Assembly (NCBI RefSeq): GCF_032121415.1
Contig: NZ_CP135079.1
Location: 1,054,001-1,118,000, forward strand
Reading direction: 5' to 3'
Length of the DNA stretch: 64,000 nucleotides
Source of the DNA: Streptomyces parvus
GTDB taxonomy: Bacteria > Actinomycetota > Actinomycetes > Streptomycetales > Streptomycetaceae
Positions 27,749 to 36,802 of this stretch are shown piece after piece. The position numbers and the translations under genes were made by a program. Each line of letters begins with the position of its first letter. Position 1 is the first letter of the stretch. A model generated the notes under the pieces. It made no database searches, had not been told where the DNA came from, and was given only the letters and a program-made list of their open reading frames with translations.

Positions 27749-27836
27749 GTCCGGGTGGCGGAATGGCAGACGCGCTAGCTTGAGGTGCTAGTGCCCTTTA
27801 TCGGGCGTGGGGGTTCAAGTCCCCCCTCGGACACCA
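27749..27836 (+). tRNA. tRNA-Leu (anticodon GAG), CCA encoded
   Basis: GTCCGGG (27749-27755) pairs with CTCGGAC (27826-27832) to form the acceptor stem, with discriminator A and an encoded CCA. The anticodon loop is TTGAGGT, giving GAG, which reads CUC and CUU Leu codons. The long variable arm (GCCC TTTATC GGGC) is typical of class II tRNAs. The T arm holds GGTTCAAGT. Confidence 0.97.
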
Positions 27837-27840
27837 GCAG

Positions 27841-27866
27841 GAGCCCCACTTCGGTGGGGCTCTTTT
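27841..27866 (+). terminator. terminator of tRNA-Leu
   Basis: GAGCCCCAC pairs with GGTGGGGCTC around TTC and is followed by TTTT, four bases after the tRNA CCA. A textbook intrinsic terminator. Confidence 0.95.
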
Positions 27867-27898
27867 GCGTCACCGGGCGATCAGGGAGAGGGGCGAGG

Positions 27899-28837
27899 AT
27901 GCGGGGTCGCAGGAAGCCGCCCGTCGCCCCTCTTCCCCAGCGGGACGGGATCGATGCCGTACGGGTGCGGCTTCCGGAGGACCCCGAAGGGCTCTGGGCC
28001 ACCGTCGGGGAGCATCTGGTCGCCCGGTTCGGCGGGGCGGTCGGGGCGGACCGGGTGGCCGCGATGCTGGATGCCGGGCGGTTCGTGGGGGCCGACGGGG
28101 TCGCCGTGCGGGGCTCGCAGCCGTACGCCGCCGGGCGGTGTCTCTGGTTCCACCGGGACTTCGCGCCCGAGGAGCCGGTGCCCTTCCCGGTCGGGGTGGT
28201 GTACCGGGACGAGCGGATCGTGGTCGCGGACAAGCCGCACTTCCTGGCGACGACGCCCCGGGGGCGGCACATCACCCAGACCGCGGTGGCCCGGCTGCGG
28301 CGGGAGCTGGAGCTGCCCGCCCTCCAGCCCGCGCACCGGCTGGACCGGCTGACGGCGGGGCTGGTGCTGTTCGTGGTGCGGCCGGAGGACCGGGGGGCGT
28401 ACCAGACGCTGTTCCGGGACCGGCGGGTGAAGAAGGAGTACGAGGCGCTTGCACCGTACGACCCCGGTGTGGCCCTTCCCCGGACCGTACGCAGCCGGAT
28501 CGTGAAGGAACGCGGGGTGCTCGCCGCCCGGGAGGAGCCGGGCGAGGCGAACAGTGAGAGCCGGGTTGAGCTGGTGGAGCACCGGGGCGGGGTCGGGCGG
28601 TACCGACTGCTGCCGGCGACGGGGCGGACGCATCAGCTGCGCGTCCATATGAACGCCCTGGGGCTGCCGATCGTCCACGATCCGCTGTATCCGGTGGTGG
28701 TGGCGGAGGGGGCCGCCGACGATTTCTCGCAACCGCTGCAGTTGCTGGCGCGGGTGCTGGAGTTCACCGATCCGGTCGGCGGGGAGCCGCGTCGCTTCGC
28801 GAGCGCACTGCGGCTCTCCGCCTGGCCGGAGGGGTGA
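27899..28837 (+). CDS. RluA-family pseudouridine synthase
   Basis: A 312-residue pseudouridine synthase, likely acting on ribosomal or transfer RNA. The catalytic Asp lies in the signature PAHRLDRLTAGLVLF. FRDRRVKKEYEAL and the late TGRTHQLRVHMNALGLPIVHD are also family hallmarks. The first 90 or so residues precede the catalytic fold. The ATG at 27899 comes after the tRNA terminator; earlier in-frame starts would lie inside the tRNA. RNA target site unknown. Confidence 0.9.
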   Translation: MRGRRKPPVAPLPQRDGIDAVRVRLPEDPEGLWATVGEHLVARFGGAVGADRVAAMLDAGRFVGADGVAVRGSQPYAAGRCLWFHRDFAPEEPVPFPVGVVYRDERIVVADKPHFLATTPRGRHITQTAVARLRRELELPALQPAHRLDRLTAGLVLFVVRPEDRGAYQTLFRDRRVKKEYEALAPYDPGVALPRTVRSRIVKERGVLAAREEPGEANSESRVELVEHRGGVGRYRLLPATGRTHQLRVHMNALGLPIVHDPLYPVVVAEGAADDFSQPLQLLARVLEFTDPVGGEPRRFASALRLSAWPEG

Positions 28838-28849
28838 GGCGGGCGGCGT

Positions 28850-29479
28850 TCAGTGGCCGCGCTTGATCCACTCGTCGAGCTGCGGGGCCTCCGCGCCGAT
28901 GGTGGTGGGGTCGCCGTGGCCGGTGCGGACCTCGGTGTCGCCCGGGAGCGTGAGCAGCCGGTCCCGGATCGAGTCGATGATCGTGGGGAACGACGAGAAG
29001 GACCGGCCGGTGGCGCCCGGGCCGCCCTGGAAGAGGGTGTCGCCGGTGAAGACGGTGCCCAGCCCGGGGGCGTACAGGCAGACCGCGCCGGGGGCGTGGC
29101 CCGGCGTGTGCAGGACCCTGAGCGTGGTGCCCGCCACGGTGAGTTCCTGGCCGTCGGTGAGGGCGCCGTCGGGGGTGTGCTCCGGGTGGGTCTGCAGCCA
29201 GAGCGGCAGGTCGTCCGGGTGGAGCAGGATCGGGGCGCCGGTGGCCGCCGAAAGGGCGGGGGCGGCGTCGATGTGGTCGTTGTGCGCGTGGGTGCAGACG
29301 ATGGCGCGCAGCGTACGGCCGCCGAGCGCGGCCTCGATGGCGGCGGCGTCGTGAGCGGCGTCGATGACGATCGCCTCGGTGTCGTCGCCGACGATCCAGA
29401 CGTTGTTGTCGACGTCCCACTCGCCGCCGTCGAGGGCGAAGGTGCCGGAGGTGACCAGGTGGTCGATGCGGGCGGTCAT
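28850..29479 (-). CDS. MBL-fold hydrolase of mycothiol formaldehyde pathway
   Basis: A 209-residue metallo-beta-lactamase-fold hydrolase. The metal site is clear: THAHNDHID, a later His in TPGHAPG, Asp in FTGDTLF and His in TGHGDP. Its ATG overlaps the TGA of the upstream mycothiol-dependent dehydrogenase (ATGA), so the two are made together. In actinobacteria this pairing is conserved (mscR with its MBL neighbour in mycobacteria). A role in handling the S-formylmycothiol product or a related thioester is inferred from context and not shown. Confidence 0.87.
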   Translation of the reverse strand: MTARIDHLVTSGTFALDGGEWDVDNNVWIVGDDTEAIVIDAAHDAAAIEAALGGRTLRAIVCTHAHNDHIDAAPALSAATGAPILLHPDDLPLWLQTHPEHTPDGALTDGQELTVAGTTLRVLHTPGHAPGAVCLYAPGLGTVFTGDTLFQGGPGATGRSFSSFPTIIDSIRDRLLTLPGDTEVRTGHGDPTTIGAEAPQLDEWIKRGH

Positions 29480-30564
29480 CAGAAGACCACCACCGAGCGG
29501 AGGACGTCGCCGTCGTGCATGCGGGCGAAGGCCTGCTCGATGTCGCCGAGTCCGATGGTCTCGGTGACGAAGGCGGCGAGGTCGAGGCGGCCCTGCTGGT
29601 GGAGGTCGACGAGCATGGGGAAGTCACGGGAGGGCAGGCAGTCGCCGTACCAGGAGGACTTGAGGGAGCCGCCGCGGCCGAAGACGTCCAGGAGCGGCAG
29701 TTCGAGCTTCATGTCGGGGGTGGGAACGCCGACGAGGACGACCGTTCCGGCGAGGTCGCGGGCGTAGAAGGCCTGTTCGTACGTTTCCGGGCGGCCGACG
29801 GCCTCGATGACGACATCGGCGCCGTTGCCGCCGGTGAGGGCGCGGATCGCCTCGACGGGGTCGTCGGCGCTGGAGTTGACGGTGTGGGTGGCGCCCATCT
29901 TCTTCGCCGTCTCCAGCTTGCGGTCGTCGATGTCGACCGCGATGATCTTCGCCGCGCCGGCCAGCCGGGATCCGGCGATGGCCGCGTCGCCGACGCCGCC
30001 GCAGCCGATGACGGCGACGGAATCACCGCGGCCGACCTGACCGGTGTTGATGGCGGCGCCGATGCCCGCCATCACGCCGCAGCCGAGCAGTCCGGCGACC
30101 TCGGGGGCGACCTCGGGGTCGACCTTGGTGCACTGGCCGGAGGCGACGAGGGTCTTCTCGGCGAACGCGCCGATGCCCAGGGCGGGCGACAGCTCCGTGC
30201 CGTCCAGCAGCGTCATCTTCTGCTTGGCGTTGTGGGTGTCGAAGCAGTACCAGGGGCGGCCGCGCAGACAGGCACGGCACTGGCCGCACACGGCACGCCA
30301 GTTGAGGATGACGAAGTCGCCGGGGGCGACGTCCGTGACGCCTTCGCCGACCGACTCCACGACACCGGCGGCCTCGTGGCCGAGGAGGAAGGGGAACTCG
30401 TCGTTGATGCCGCCCTGCTTGTAGTGCAGGTCGGTGTGGCAGACGCCGCACGCCTGGATCTTCACGACGGCCTCGCCGGGTCCGGGGTCCGGGATCACGA
30501 TCGTCTCGACCCTGACCGGCTCGTTCCTGCCCGGTGCGATGACCGCCTGCACCTGCTGTGACAT
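29479..30564 (-). CDS. mscR: S-(hydroxymethyl)mycothiol dehydrogenase
   Basis: A 361-residue zinc-dependent medium-chain dehydrogenase. It oxidises the formaldehyde-mycothiol adduct with NAD and, in relatives, reduces S-nitrosomycothiol. The catalytic zinc segment [14 protein letters not shown], the structural zinc cysteines [15 protein letters not shown] and the Rossmann [14 protein letters not shown] are present. The motif set matches the class III/mycothiol branch rather than simple alcohol dehydrogenases. It is first in a two-gene unit with the MBL hydrolase. mshC in this window supplies the cofactor pathway. Confidence 0.9.
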   Translation of the reverse strand: MSQQVQAVIAPGRNEPVRVETIVIPDPGPGEAVVKIQACGVCHTDLHYKQGGINDEFPFLLGHEAAGVVESVGEGVTDVAPGDFVILNWRAVCGQCRACLRGRPWYCFDTHNAKQKMTLLDGTELSPALGIGAFAEKTLVASGQCTKVDPEVAPEVAGLLGCGVMAGIGAAINTGQVGRGDSVAVIGCGGVGDAAIAGSRLAGAAKIIAVDIDDRKLETAKKMGATHTVNSSADDPVEAIRALTGGNGADVVIEAVGRPETYEQAFYARDLAGTVVLVGVPTPDMKLELPLLDVFGRGGSLKSSWYGDCLPSRDFPMLVDLHQQGRLDLAAFVTETIGLGDIEQAFARMHDGDVLRSVVVF

Positions 30565-30634
30565 ATCCGTGCTCTCCCTGCTCCCGCGCTTCGCGAAGAT
30601 CGATCGCGGACCACCGTACGCCTTGGGAGACCCG

Positions 30635-31336
30635 CTACGGAGCGAGGACGTCCAGTTCGTGCAGGGCGCCGACCGCGATCTCCTTGGTGATCCGCTCGGC
30701 GGCCTCCGGGTCGCCCTCGCGGACCGCTTCGGCGAGGCGGACGTGCAGGGTGACGGCGGCCGGGTCGGGGTCCTCGAACATCACCTGGTGGTGGGTGCGG
30801 CCCGCGAGGACCTCGGCGACGACGTCCCCGAGGCGGGCGAACATCTCGTTGCCGGAGGCGTTGAGGACGATGCGGTGGAAGGCGATGTCGTGTTCGAGGT
30901 AGCCCTCCAGCTGCTGGCCGCGCGAGGTGGCGACCATGCCGAGGGCGCGTTCGGTCAGCTCGGCGCACTGTTCGGCGGTGGCGTTGCGGGCGGCGAGAGA
31001 GGCGGCGACCGGCTCGATCGCGGAGCGCAGCACGGTGAGGGAGCGCAGCTGGCGGGGGCGGTCGGCGCCGGCCAGGCGCCAGCGGATGACCTGGGGGTCG
31101 TACACGTTCCACGTCTCGGTGGGGCGGACCGTCACGCCGACGCGGCGGCGGGACTCGACCAGGTGCATCGACTCCAGGACCCGGACGACTTCGCGGATCA
31201 CCGTACGAGAGACGTCGAAGCGCTGGGCGAGCTCGTCGGTGCGCAGCACGCTGCCGGGCGGGCACTGGCCGGAGGAGATCTCCAGACCCAGGGTGTCCAG
31301 CACATGTGTATGCAGCCCCTGGCTCTGTGTGGTCAT
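30635..31336 (-). CDS. gntR: GntR/FadR-type regulator of gluconate genes
   Basis: A 233-residue FCD-type GntR regulator. It has an N-terminal winged helix (about residues 8-75, with [20 protein letters not shown]) and a C-terminal all-helical FCD ligand domain (about 95-225) with the metal-site histidines in [11 protein letters not shown]. It is divergent from gluconokinase and gluconate permease across 132 bases that contain operator-like repeats. By position and family it most likely represses those genes until gluconate or 6-phosphogluconate is present. Confidence 0.88.
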   Translation of the reverse strand: MTTQSQGLHTHVLDTLGLEISSGQCPPGSVLRTDELAQRFDVSRTVIREVVRVLESMHLVESRRRVGVTVRPTETWNVYDPQVIRWRLAGADRPRQLRSLTVLRSAIEPVAASLAARNATAEQCAELTERALGMVATSRGQQLEGYLEHDIAFHRIVLNASGNEMFARLGDVVAEVLAGRTHHQVMFEDPDPAAVTLHVRLAEAVREGDPEAAERITKEIAVGALHELDVLAP

Positions 31337-31372
31337 GGGTCAAGCCTACGGGGCGGCCCTCGGGAAGAAAAA

Positions 31373-31420
31373 GTACGACGTTTGCGTCACAGGCTCTTGA
31401 ATAAGTCGTACCTAATAGGT
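31373..31420. promoter_or_regulatory. operator-like repeats between gntR and gntK
   Basis: GTACGAC (31373-31379) and GTCGTAC (31405-31411) are perfect inverted copies 32 bases apart, about three helical turns. The second overlaps ACCTAATAGGT (31410-31420), a palindrome of five pairs about a central A. These are candidate GntR sites for coordinated divergent control. Confidence 0.5.
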
Positions 31421-31468
31421 TTCAGTAGCGCGACGGACCGATGTCGAAGAAGACAGCGAGACACCCCC

Positions 31469-31996
31469 ATGAACACCGCATCCCCCGCAAGCACCCCCCA
31501 CGTCGTCGTGGTGATGGGCGTAGCAGGAACCGGCAAGACCACGATCGGGCCCCTGCTCGCCGCCCAACTCGGCGTTCCGTACGCCGAGGGCGACGATTTC
31601 CATCCCCCGGCGAACATCGCCAAGATGTCGGCCGGCACCCCCCTGGACGACGACGACCGCTGGCCCTGGCTGGACGCCATCGGTGAGTGGGCGCACGGGC
31701 GGGCGAGGCTCGGCGGGGTCGTCTCCAGCTCCGCGCTCAAGCGGGTCTACCGGGACCGGCTGCGGGACGGGGCGCCGGACGCCGTTTTCCTGCATCTCAC
31801 CGGTGACCGGGCGCTGATCGAGGAGCGGATGGCGGACCGCAAGGGCCACTTCATGCCCACCGCGCTGCTCGACTCGCAGTTCGCGACGTTGCAGCCGCTC
31901 CAGGCCGACGAGGCCGGGGTGAGTGTCGACGTGTCCGGCACCCCCGAGGAAATCACCCAGCGAGCCGCCGCCGCGCTGCGCCGGCTCGACAGTTAA
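31469..31996 (+). CDS. gntK: gluconokinase
   Basis: A 175-residue P-loop kinase phosphorylating gluconate to 6-phosphogluconate for the pentose phosphate pathway. The Walker A GVAGTGKTTIG lies near residue 18, followed by the family's GDDFHPPANIAKMSAG and PLDDDDRWPWLD. The late KGHFMPTALLDSQF segment is also diagnostic. The ATG at 31469 gives the standard size. The permease gene follows after 11 bases, so uptake and phosphorylation are co-transcribed. Confidence 0.95.
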   Translation: MNTASPASTPHVVVVMGVAGTGKTTIGPLLAAQLGVPYAEGDDFHPPANIAKMSAGTPLDDDDRWPWLDAIGEWAHGRARLGGVVSSSALKRVYRDRLRDGAPDAVFLHLTGDRALIEERMADRKGHFMPTALLDSQFATLQPLQADEAGVSVDVSGTPEEITQRAAAALRRLDS

Positions 31997-32007
31997 GGAC
32001 CATCACC

Positions 32008-33405
32008 GTGACCAGTCTCAGCGTCGAGATGCTGGCAGCGGACGCCGCCGAACCGATCACCTCGGCAGGCAACGCTCAGTTGGGCATCGCCGTCCTGGCG
32101 GGTATCGCCGTCATCGTTCTCCTCATCACCAAGCTCAAGATGCACGCGTTCCTGGCGCTGACCATCGGTTCGCTGGCGCTCGGCTCCTTCGCCGGAGCCG
32201 CCCCGGGCGACACGATTCTCAGCTTCACCGCGGGCCTCGGCTCCACCGTCTCGGGCGTGGGCGTCCTCATCGCGCTCGGCGCGATCCTCGGCAAGCTGCT
32301 CGCCGACTCCGGCGGGGCCGACCAGGTCGTCGACACCATCCTGGCGAAGGCCGGCGGCCGGGCCATGCCCTGGGCGATGGTCCTCATCGCCTCGATCATC
32401 GGGCTGCCGCTGTTCTTCGAGGTCGGGATCGTACTGATGATCCCGGTCGTGCTGCTCGTCGCCAAGCGCGGCAACTACTCCCTGATGCGGATCGGCATCC
32501 CCGCGCTCGCCGGGCTCTCGGTGATGCACGGGCTGATCCCGCCGCACCCCGGCCCGCTGGTCGCGATCGACGCCCTGGACGCCAACCTCGGTGTGACGCT
32601 GGCGCTCGGTGTGCTGGTCGCCATCCCGACGGTGATCATCGCCGGTCCGGTCTTCTCCCGTTACGCCGCGCGCTGGGTGGACATCAAGCCGCCGGAGAAC
32701 ATGATCCCGCAGCGTCCCTCCGAGGAGCTGGACCGCCGTCCGAGCTTCGGCGCCACCCTGGCGACGATCCTGCTGCCGGTCGTCCTGATGCTGCTGAACG
32801 CGCTCGTCGAGATCGTGGTCGACAACCCGGAGAACGGTCTCCAGAAGGTCACCATGGTCATCGGTTCGCCGCTGATCGCCCTGCTCGCGGCCGTGCTGGT
32901 CGGGATGTTCACGCTCGGCCGGGCCGCCGGGTTCACCAAGGACCGGCTGGCCGGCACCGTGGAGAAGTCCCTCGCCCCGATCGCCGGGATCCTGCTCATC
33001 GTCGGCGCGGGCGGCGGCTTCAAGCAGACGCTGATCGACGCCGGGGTGGGCCAGATGATCCTGGACTTCTCCGAGAACTGGTCGATCCCCGCCCTGCTGC
33101 TGGGCTGGCTGATAGCCGTCGCGATCCGCCTCGCCACCGGCTCGGCCACGGTCGCGACGATCTCGGCCGCCGGTCTGGTCGCCCCGCTCGCCGCCGACAT
33201 GTCGACCTCGCACGCGGCGCTGCTGGTGCTGGCCGTCGGCGCCGGTTCGCTCTTCTTCAGCCATGTGAACGACGCCGGGTTCTGGCTGGTGAAGGAGTAC
33301 TTCGGCATGAACGTCGGCCAGACGATCAAGACCTGGTCGGTGATGGAGACGATCATCTCCGTGGTCGCCCTGGCCTTCATCCTGCTGCTGTCGCTGTTGC
33401 TGTAG
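32008..33405 (+). CDS. gntP: gluconate:H+ symporter (GntP family)
   Basis: A 465-residue membrane protein with 12 or more hydrophobic spans, assigned to the GntP family of gluconate/hydroxy-acid symporters. Typical segments are GLIPPHPGPLVAID, MPWAMVLIASIIGLPLFFEVG, GSATVATISAAGLVAP and FFSHVNDAGFWLVKEYFG. The GTG at 32008 follows AAGGA. It is the second gene of the gluconate unit and ends at a strong convergent hairpin. Confidence 0.94.
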   Translation: MTSLSVEMLAADAAEPITSAGNAQLGIAVLAGIAVIVLLITKLKMHAFLALTIGSLALGSFAGAAPGDTILSFTAGLGSTVSGVGVLIALGAILGKLLADSGGADQVVDTILAKAGGRAMPWAMVLIASIIGLPLFFEVGIVLMIPVVLLVAKRGNYSLMRIGIPALAGLSVMHGLIPPHPGPLVAIDALDANLGVTLALGVLVAIPTVIIAGPVFSRYAARWVDIKPPENMIPQRPSEELDRRPSFGATLATILLPVVLMLLNALVEIVVDNPENGLQKVTMVIGSPLIALLAAVLVGMFTLGRAAGFTKDRLAGTVEKSLAPIAGILLIVGAGGGFKQTLIDAGVGQMILDFSENWSIPALLLGWLIAVAIRLATGSATVATISAAGLVAPLAADMSTSHAALLVLAVGAGSLFFSHVNDAGFWLVKEYFGMNVGQTIKTWSVMETIISVVALAFILLLSLLL

Positions 33406-33431
33406 CCGGTTTGGTACGGCAGTACGCGAAA

Positions 33432-33465
33432 CGCCCGCCCCGGGGGTACGCCACCGGGGCGGGCG
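33432..33465. terminator. bidirectional terminator
   Basis: CGCCCGCCCCGG (33432-33443) pairs perfectly with CCGGGGCGGGCG (33454-33465) between gntP and the convergent permease gene. Confidence 0.88.
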
Positions 33466-33496
33466 TGCGCGTGCGTACGTTGCGTGTACGGGGGTG

Positions 33497-35068
33497 TCAG
33501 CGGCGGACCGCCTCGCTCTCGGCCGCCTTCTCCAGCTGGAACGCCTCGTTGCCGAGGCCGATCCGGGCGTGCACCTCGGGCTTGACCGAGCGCAGCACCG
33601 CCCCGTACACCAGGCCGCCGACGAGGGCGAGGATGATCACGCCGGGGAGCAGCCAGTTGAGGGCCGAGCCGGGGCCGGAGCCGACGAGGACGTCGAAGTC
33701 GCGGACGGTGAAGACGGCGATCGCCAGGAGCGCGAGTCCGGCGAGTGCGGAGGCGACCAGGCGCGGGGCCTGCGCACGGCCCGCGCCGCGCTTGACGAAG
33801 AAGGCGATGACGGCGAAGGAGGCGGCGGCCATCAGCAGGATGACGCCGAGCGCGCCGACGTTGCCCATCCAGGTGAACAGCCGCAGGACGGGGGCGGTGG
33901 GGTCGCCGACCGGGTTGTCGTCGGTGAACGCGAACGCCGCGATGATCACGACGGAGACGGCGGACTGGAGCAGCGAACCGGTGCCGGGAGCGCCGCTCGC
34001 CCGGTTGGTGCGACCGAAGCCGGCGGGCAGCAGGCCCTCGCGGCCCATCGCGAACGCGTAGCGGGCCACGACGTTGTGGAAGCTGAGGAGCGCCGCGAAC
34101 ATCCCGGTGACGAAGAGGATGTGCAGCACGTCGGTGAAGGTGGAGCCGACCCGCTCCTCGGTGAGGCCGAACAGCATGCCGGGGCCCTCCTTGAGGGAGG
34201 TGTCGGCGATGGAGCCGGGTCCGGCGGCCACCGTCAGGGCCCAGGAGCTGATGGCCAGGAACAGCGCGGCGTAGCCCACTGCGAGGAACATCACCCGGGA
34301 GACCACGATCTGCGGGCGGCTGGTCTCCTCCGCGTACACGGGGGCCTGCTCGAAGCCGACGAACGCGGCGATGCAGAAGCAGAGCGCGGTGCCGAGCCCT
34401 GCGCCGGTGAGGGTCTCGGGGTTGAAGGCGTGCAGCGACAGGCCCTCGGGGCCCGGCTTGCTCACGGCGGCGATGTCGAAGACCACGACGAGGGCGCACT
34501 CGATGACCAGCAGGACGCCGAGGACCTTGGCGTTGAGGTCGATCTTCAGCCAGCCGAGGACGCCGACGACGGCCGCCGAGACCAGGGCCGGTATCCACCA
34601 CGCCAGTTCGATGTCGAGGTAGGTGGCGAAGATGCCGGAGACCTCGAAGCCGAGGATCCCGTAGATGCCGACCTGCATGGCGCTGTACGCCACCAGCGCC
34701 ACGAGCGACGCCCCCGCTCCGGCGGTCGGGCCGAGCCCCCGGGCGATGTACGCGTAGAACGCCCCGGCGTTGTGGACGTGCCGGCTCATCTCCGCGTAAC
34801 CGACGCTGAACAGCATCAGGACGAGGCCCAGGATGATGTAGAGCAGCGGCTGGCCGACGATGCCCATCACGCCGAAGACCGTGGGCATGACCCCGGCGAC
34901 CACCATCAGCGGGGCGCTGGCCGCGACCACCGAGAGCAGGAGGCCGGGGGTGCCGAGCCGGTCGGCGCGCAGCGCGCGTTCCTCGCCCTTGTAGGTGTTG
35001 ATCGCGCCGGTATCGGCCGTCTTCCTGGTGGTTCCGGTCTCGCTGGAAAATGAACTGCCGGTCGGCAT
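33497..35068 (-). CDS. APC-family amino acid permease
   Basis: A 523-residue membrane transporter of the amino acid-polyamine-organocation superfamily with about 12 hydrophobic spans. The first conserved stretch LLSVVAASAPLMVVAGVMP and the FVGFEQAPVYAEETSRPQ segment are typical of the bacterial amino-acid permease branch. Substrate not evident. The ATG at 35068 is followed by a polar N-terminal tail of about 35 residues. The ribosome site (GAAAGGGA) is somewhat distant. It is convergent with gntP; the TPR-like gene upstream on the same strand may be co-transcribed. Confidence 0.89.
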   Translation of the reverse strand: MPTGSSFSSETGTTRKTADTGAINTYKGEERALRADRLGTPGLLLSVVAASAPLMVVAGVMPTVFGVMGIVGQPLLYIILGLVLMLFSVGYAEMSRHVHNAGAFYAYIARGLGPTAGAGASLVALVAYSAMQVGIYGILGFEVSGIFATYLDIELAWWIPALVSAAVVGVLGWLKIDLNAKVLGVLLVIECALVVVFDIAAVSKPGPEGLSLHAFNPETLTGAGLGTALCFCIAAFVGFEQAPVYAEETSRPQIVVSRVMFLAVGYAALFLAISSWALTVAAGPGSIADTSLKEGPGMLFGLTEERVGSTFTDVLHILFVTGMFAALLSFHNVVARYAFAMGREGLLPAGFGRTNRASGAPGTGSLLQSAVSVVIIAAFAFTDDNPVGDPTAPVLRLFTWMGNVGALGVILLMAAASFAVIAFFVKRGAGRAQAPRLVASALAGLALLAIAVFTVRDFDVLVGSGPGSALNWLLPGVIILALVGGLVYGAVLRSVKPEVHARIGLGNEAFQLEKAAESEAVRR

Positions 35069-35136
35069 GGCGGGATGGGTCCCTTTCTCGTGGTTCCTCG
35101 CAGTGGGGTGGTGCCCTTCGTGCCGCGTTCCGTGCT

Positions 35137-36108
35137 TCACGGGGTGCCGAGTGCGTACGTGCGCGCGGCCGTGAACGCCGCGTGGGGTTCCCGGCCGGAG
35201 TACGACCAGGGCGCGGGGGTGGCGTAGGAGCCGATGCGGTGGAAGAGGGCGGCGGCCTCGGCGGGCCGGCCCTCGCAGACCTTGGCGTGGGCCAGGAAGT
35301 TCAGGTCGAGGCGGTGGCGCGGGTGGTCGTCGCGCTCCCACTCCAACCACCAGTCGAAGGCGGCCTTCATCACCTGGCGGGCCCGGCGGCCGGACCAGTG
35401 CTCGGAGCGCGCCGGGTCGTCGGGCTCGATGCCGGCGGCGACCAGGACGCGGTAGCGCTCGGCGTGGGCGACGACCGGGAGCACGGCCAGCGGGGAGTCG
35501 GCGGGGGCCAGTTCGGCGGCCCAGGCAGCGAAGTCGTACACCTCGTGGAGCGGGTCGTGGCCGCTCGCGGGATTGCTCTCGGCCAGCAGCGCGGTCATCA
35601 CATGGTGGGCGTGGTGGTGGTCGGGGTGGCGGGAGCGCACCTCCTCGAAGAGCCTGCCGGTCTCGTCCGCGCCGTCGTCGCGGCCCCGGTCCAGGAGGAG
35701 CAGCGCGAGCCACGGGGTGGGGTCGTCGGGGGTGAGGCGGGCGGCGGCCAGGCAGGCTTCCCGGGCGCGGACGGCATCGTTCGCCCTGGCCTTGGGCCGC
35801 AGCGCGCGCACGACCCGGGCGCAGGCGAGGAGGAGAGCCGCGTCGGCGCTCTCGGGTTCGACGAGCAGCCAGTCACCGGCCCAGTCCTCGGCGGACGAGG
35901 TCTCGGCCAGAGCAAGGACGCGATGCCCGCGGCGGTCCCAGTCCCTGCCGGTGGCCACCAGCAGGGTGCGCGCCTCGGACCATCTGCCCTGAACGAACTG
36001 GCCGCGTGCGGCGATGAGTTCGTCGTCGTCGAGGGCGGGGTCGAAGACGTGGTCCGAGCGGCTGCCCCGACGGCGGGAGCGACCCAGGGGCGGCGGGGGC
36101 GGGGGCAT
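35137..36108 (-). CDS. TPR-like helical repeat protein, function unknown
   Basis: A 323-residue soluble protein rich in amphipathic helices spaced as in tetratricopeptide repeats (for example RGQFVQGRWSEARTLLVATG and AREACLAAARLTPDDPTPWLA). It has no membrane span or signal peptide. The N-terminus is Pro/Arg-rich (MPPPPPPLG), which fixes the start at 36108; an in-frame ATG 51 bases upstream is possible. It lies 68 bases upstream of the permease gene on the same strand. No function can be assigned. Confidence 0.78.
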   Translation of the reverse strand: MPPPPPPLGRSRRRGSRSDHVFDPALDDDELIAARGQFVQGRWSEARTLLVATGRDWDRRGHRVLALAETSSAEDWAGDWLLVEPESADAALLLACARVVRALRPKARANDAVRAREACLAAARLTPDDPTPWLALLLLDRGRDDGADETGRLFEEVRSRHPDHHHAHHVMTALLAESNPASGHDPLHEVYDFAAWAAELAPADSPLAVLPVVAHAERYRVLVAAGIEPDDPARSEHWSGRRARQVMKAAFDWWLEWERDDHPRHRLDLNFLAHAKVCEGRPAEAAALFHRIGSYATPAPWSYSGREPHAAFTAARTYALGTP

Positions 36109-36309
36109 GCCGCTGGCTTCTTTCGATGCGGTGTGCGAGCAGATGATCGCGCACAGCAAAGCGGCAGGCCATGCCCCACGTCAAGGGGCACCCTCCGGCA
36201 ACTGCTCCGTCTCCTCGGCCAGTTGGCTGGATCTGGTCGACCGTCGACCGTATCGGCCCAGCGTGCGGGTGGGCGGGCGGGGCGGGGTGACGCCTGACAC
36301 ACTGCGTGC

Positions 36310-36735
36310 ATGGAGCCTCGTGAACCCCTCGCCCCCTTCCTTCTCGCCTTTCCCGGGCCGTTGCGCGACCGGTTGGTGGCGGCGGTCCTGTCCGGCGAGA
36401 AGGTGTCCACCACCGGTCTGCTGTGCGAGTACGAGCTGGAGCAGGAGGAGTTGCCTCCGGTGGGCGAACGCTCCGCGCTGATCGACTCGGACGGCCGGGA
36501 GGTGGCGGTGGTCGAGGTGACCGAGGTACGGGTGCTGCCGCTGGGGGCCGTCGACCTGCAGCACGCGCTGGACGAGGGTGAGGGGTACACGTCGGTGGCG
36601 GAGTGGCGGGCGGGGCACGAGCGGTTCTGGCACAGCGAGGAGATGCGGGAGGCGTTGGGGGATCCGTCGTTCACGGTGGACGACGGGACGATGATCGTCG
36701 CCGAGCGGTTTCGGGTGGTGGAGCGGCTGGGGTGA
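36310..36735 (+). CDS. ASCH-domain protein
   Basis: A 141-residue protein with the ASCH fold, a PUA-like domain thought to bind RNA or modified nucleotides. GEKVSTTGLLCEYE near the start and YTSVAEWRAGHERFW near the end match the family. Function unknown. It is monocistronic and divergent from the TPR-like gene; the FAD dehydrogenase gene is convergent across a small hairpin. Confidence 0.85.
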   Translation: MEPREPLAPFLLAFPGPLRDRLVAAVLSGEKVSTTGLLCEYELEQEELPPVGERSALIDSDGREVAVVEVTEVRVLPLGAVDLQHALDEGEGYTSVAEWRAGHERFWHSEEMREALGDPSFTVDDGTMIVAERFRVVERLG

Positions 36736-36738
36736 CTG

Positions 36739-36755
36739 CCGGGGCTCCGCCCCGG
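36739..36755. terminator. short hairpin between convergent genes
   Basis: CCGGGGC pairs with GCCCCGG around TCC, immediately after the ASCH gene stop and before the convergent FAD dehydrogenase stop. Confidence 0.6.
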
Positions 36756-36802
36756 ACCCCGCTCCTCCATCGCCGGAGCGGCCGAAAACCTGCCGGGAGA
36801 GC

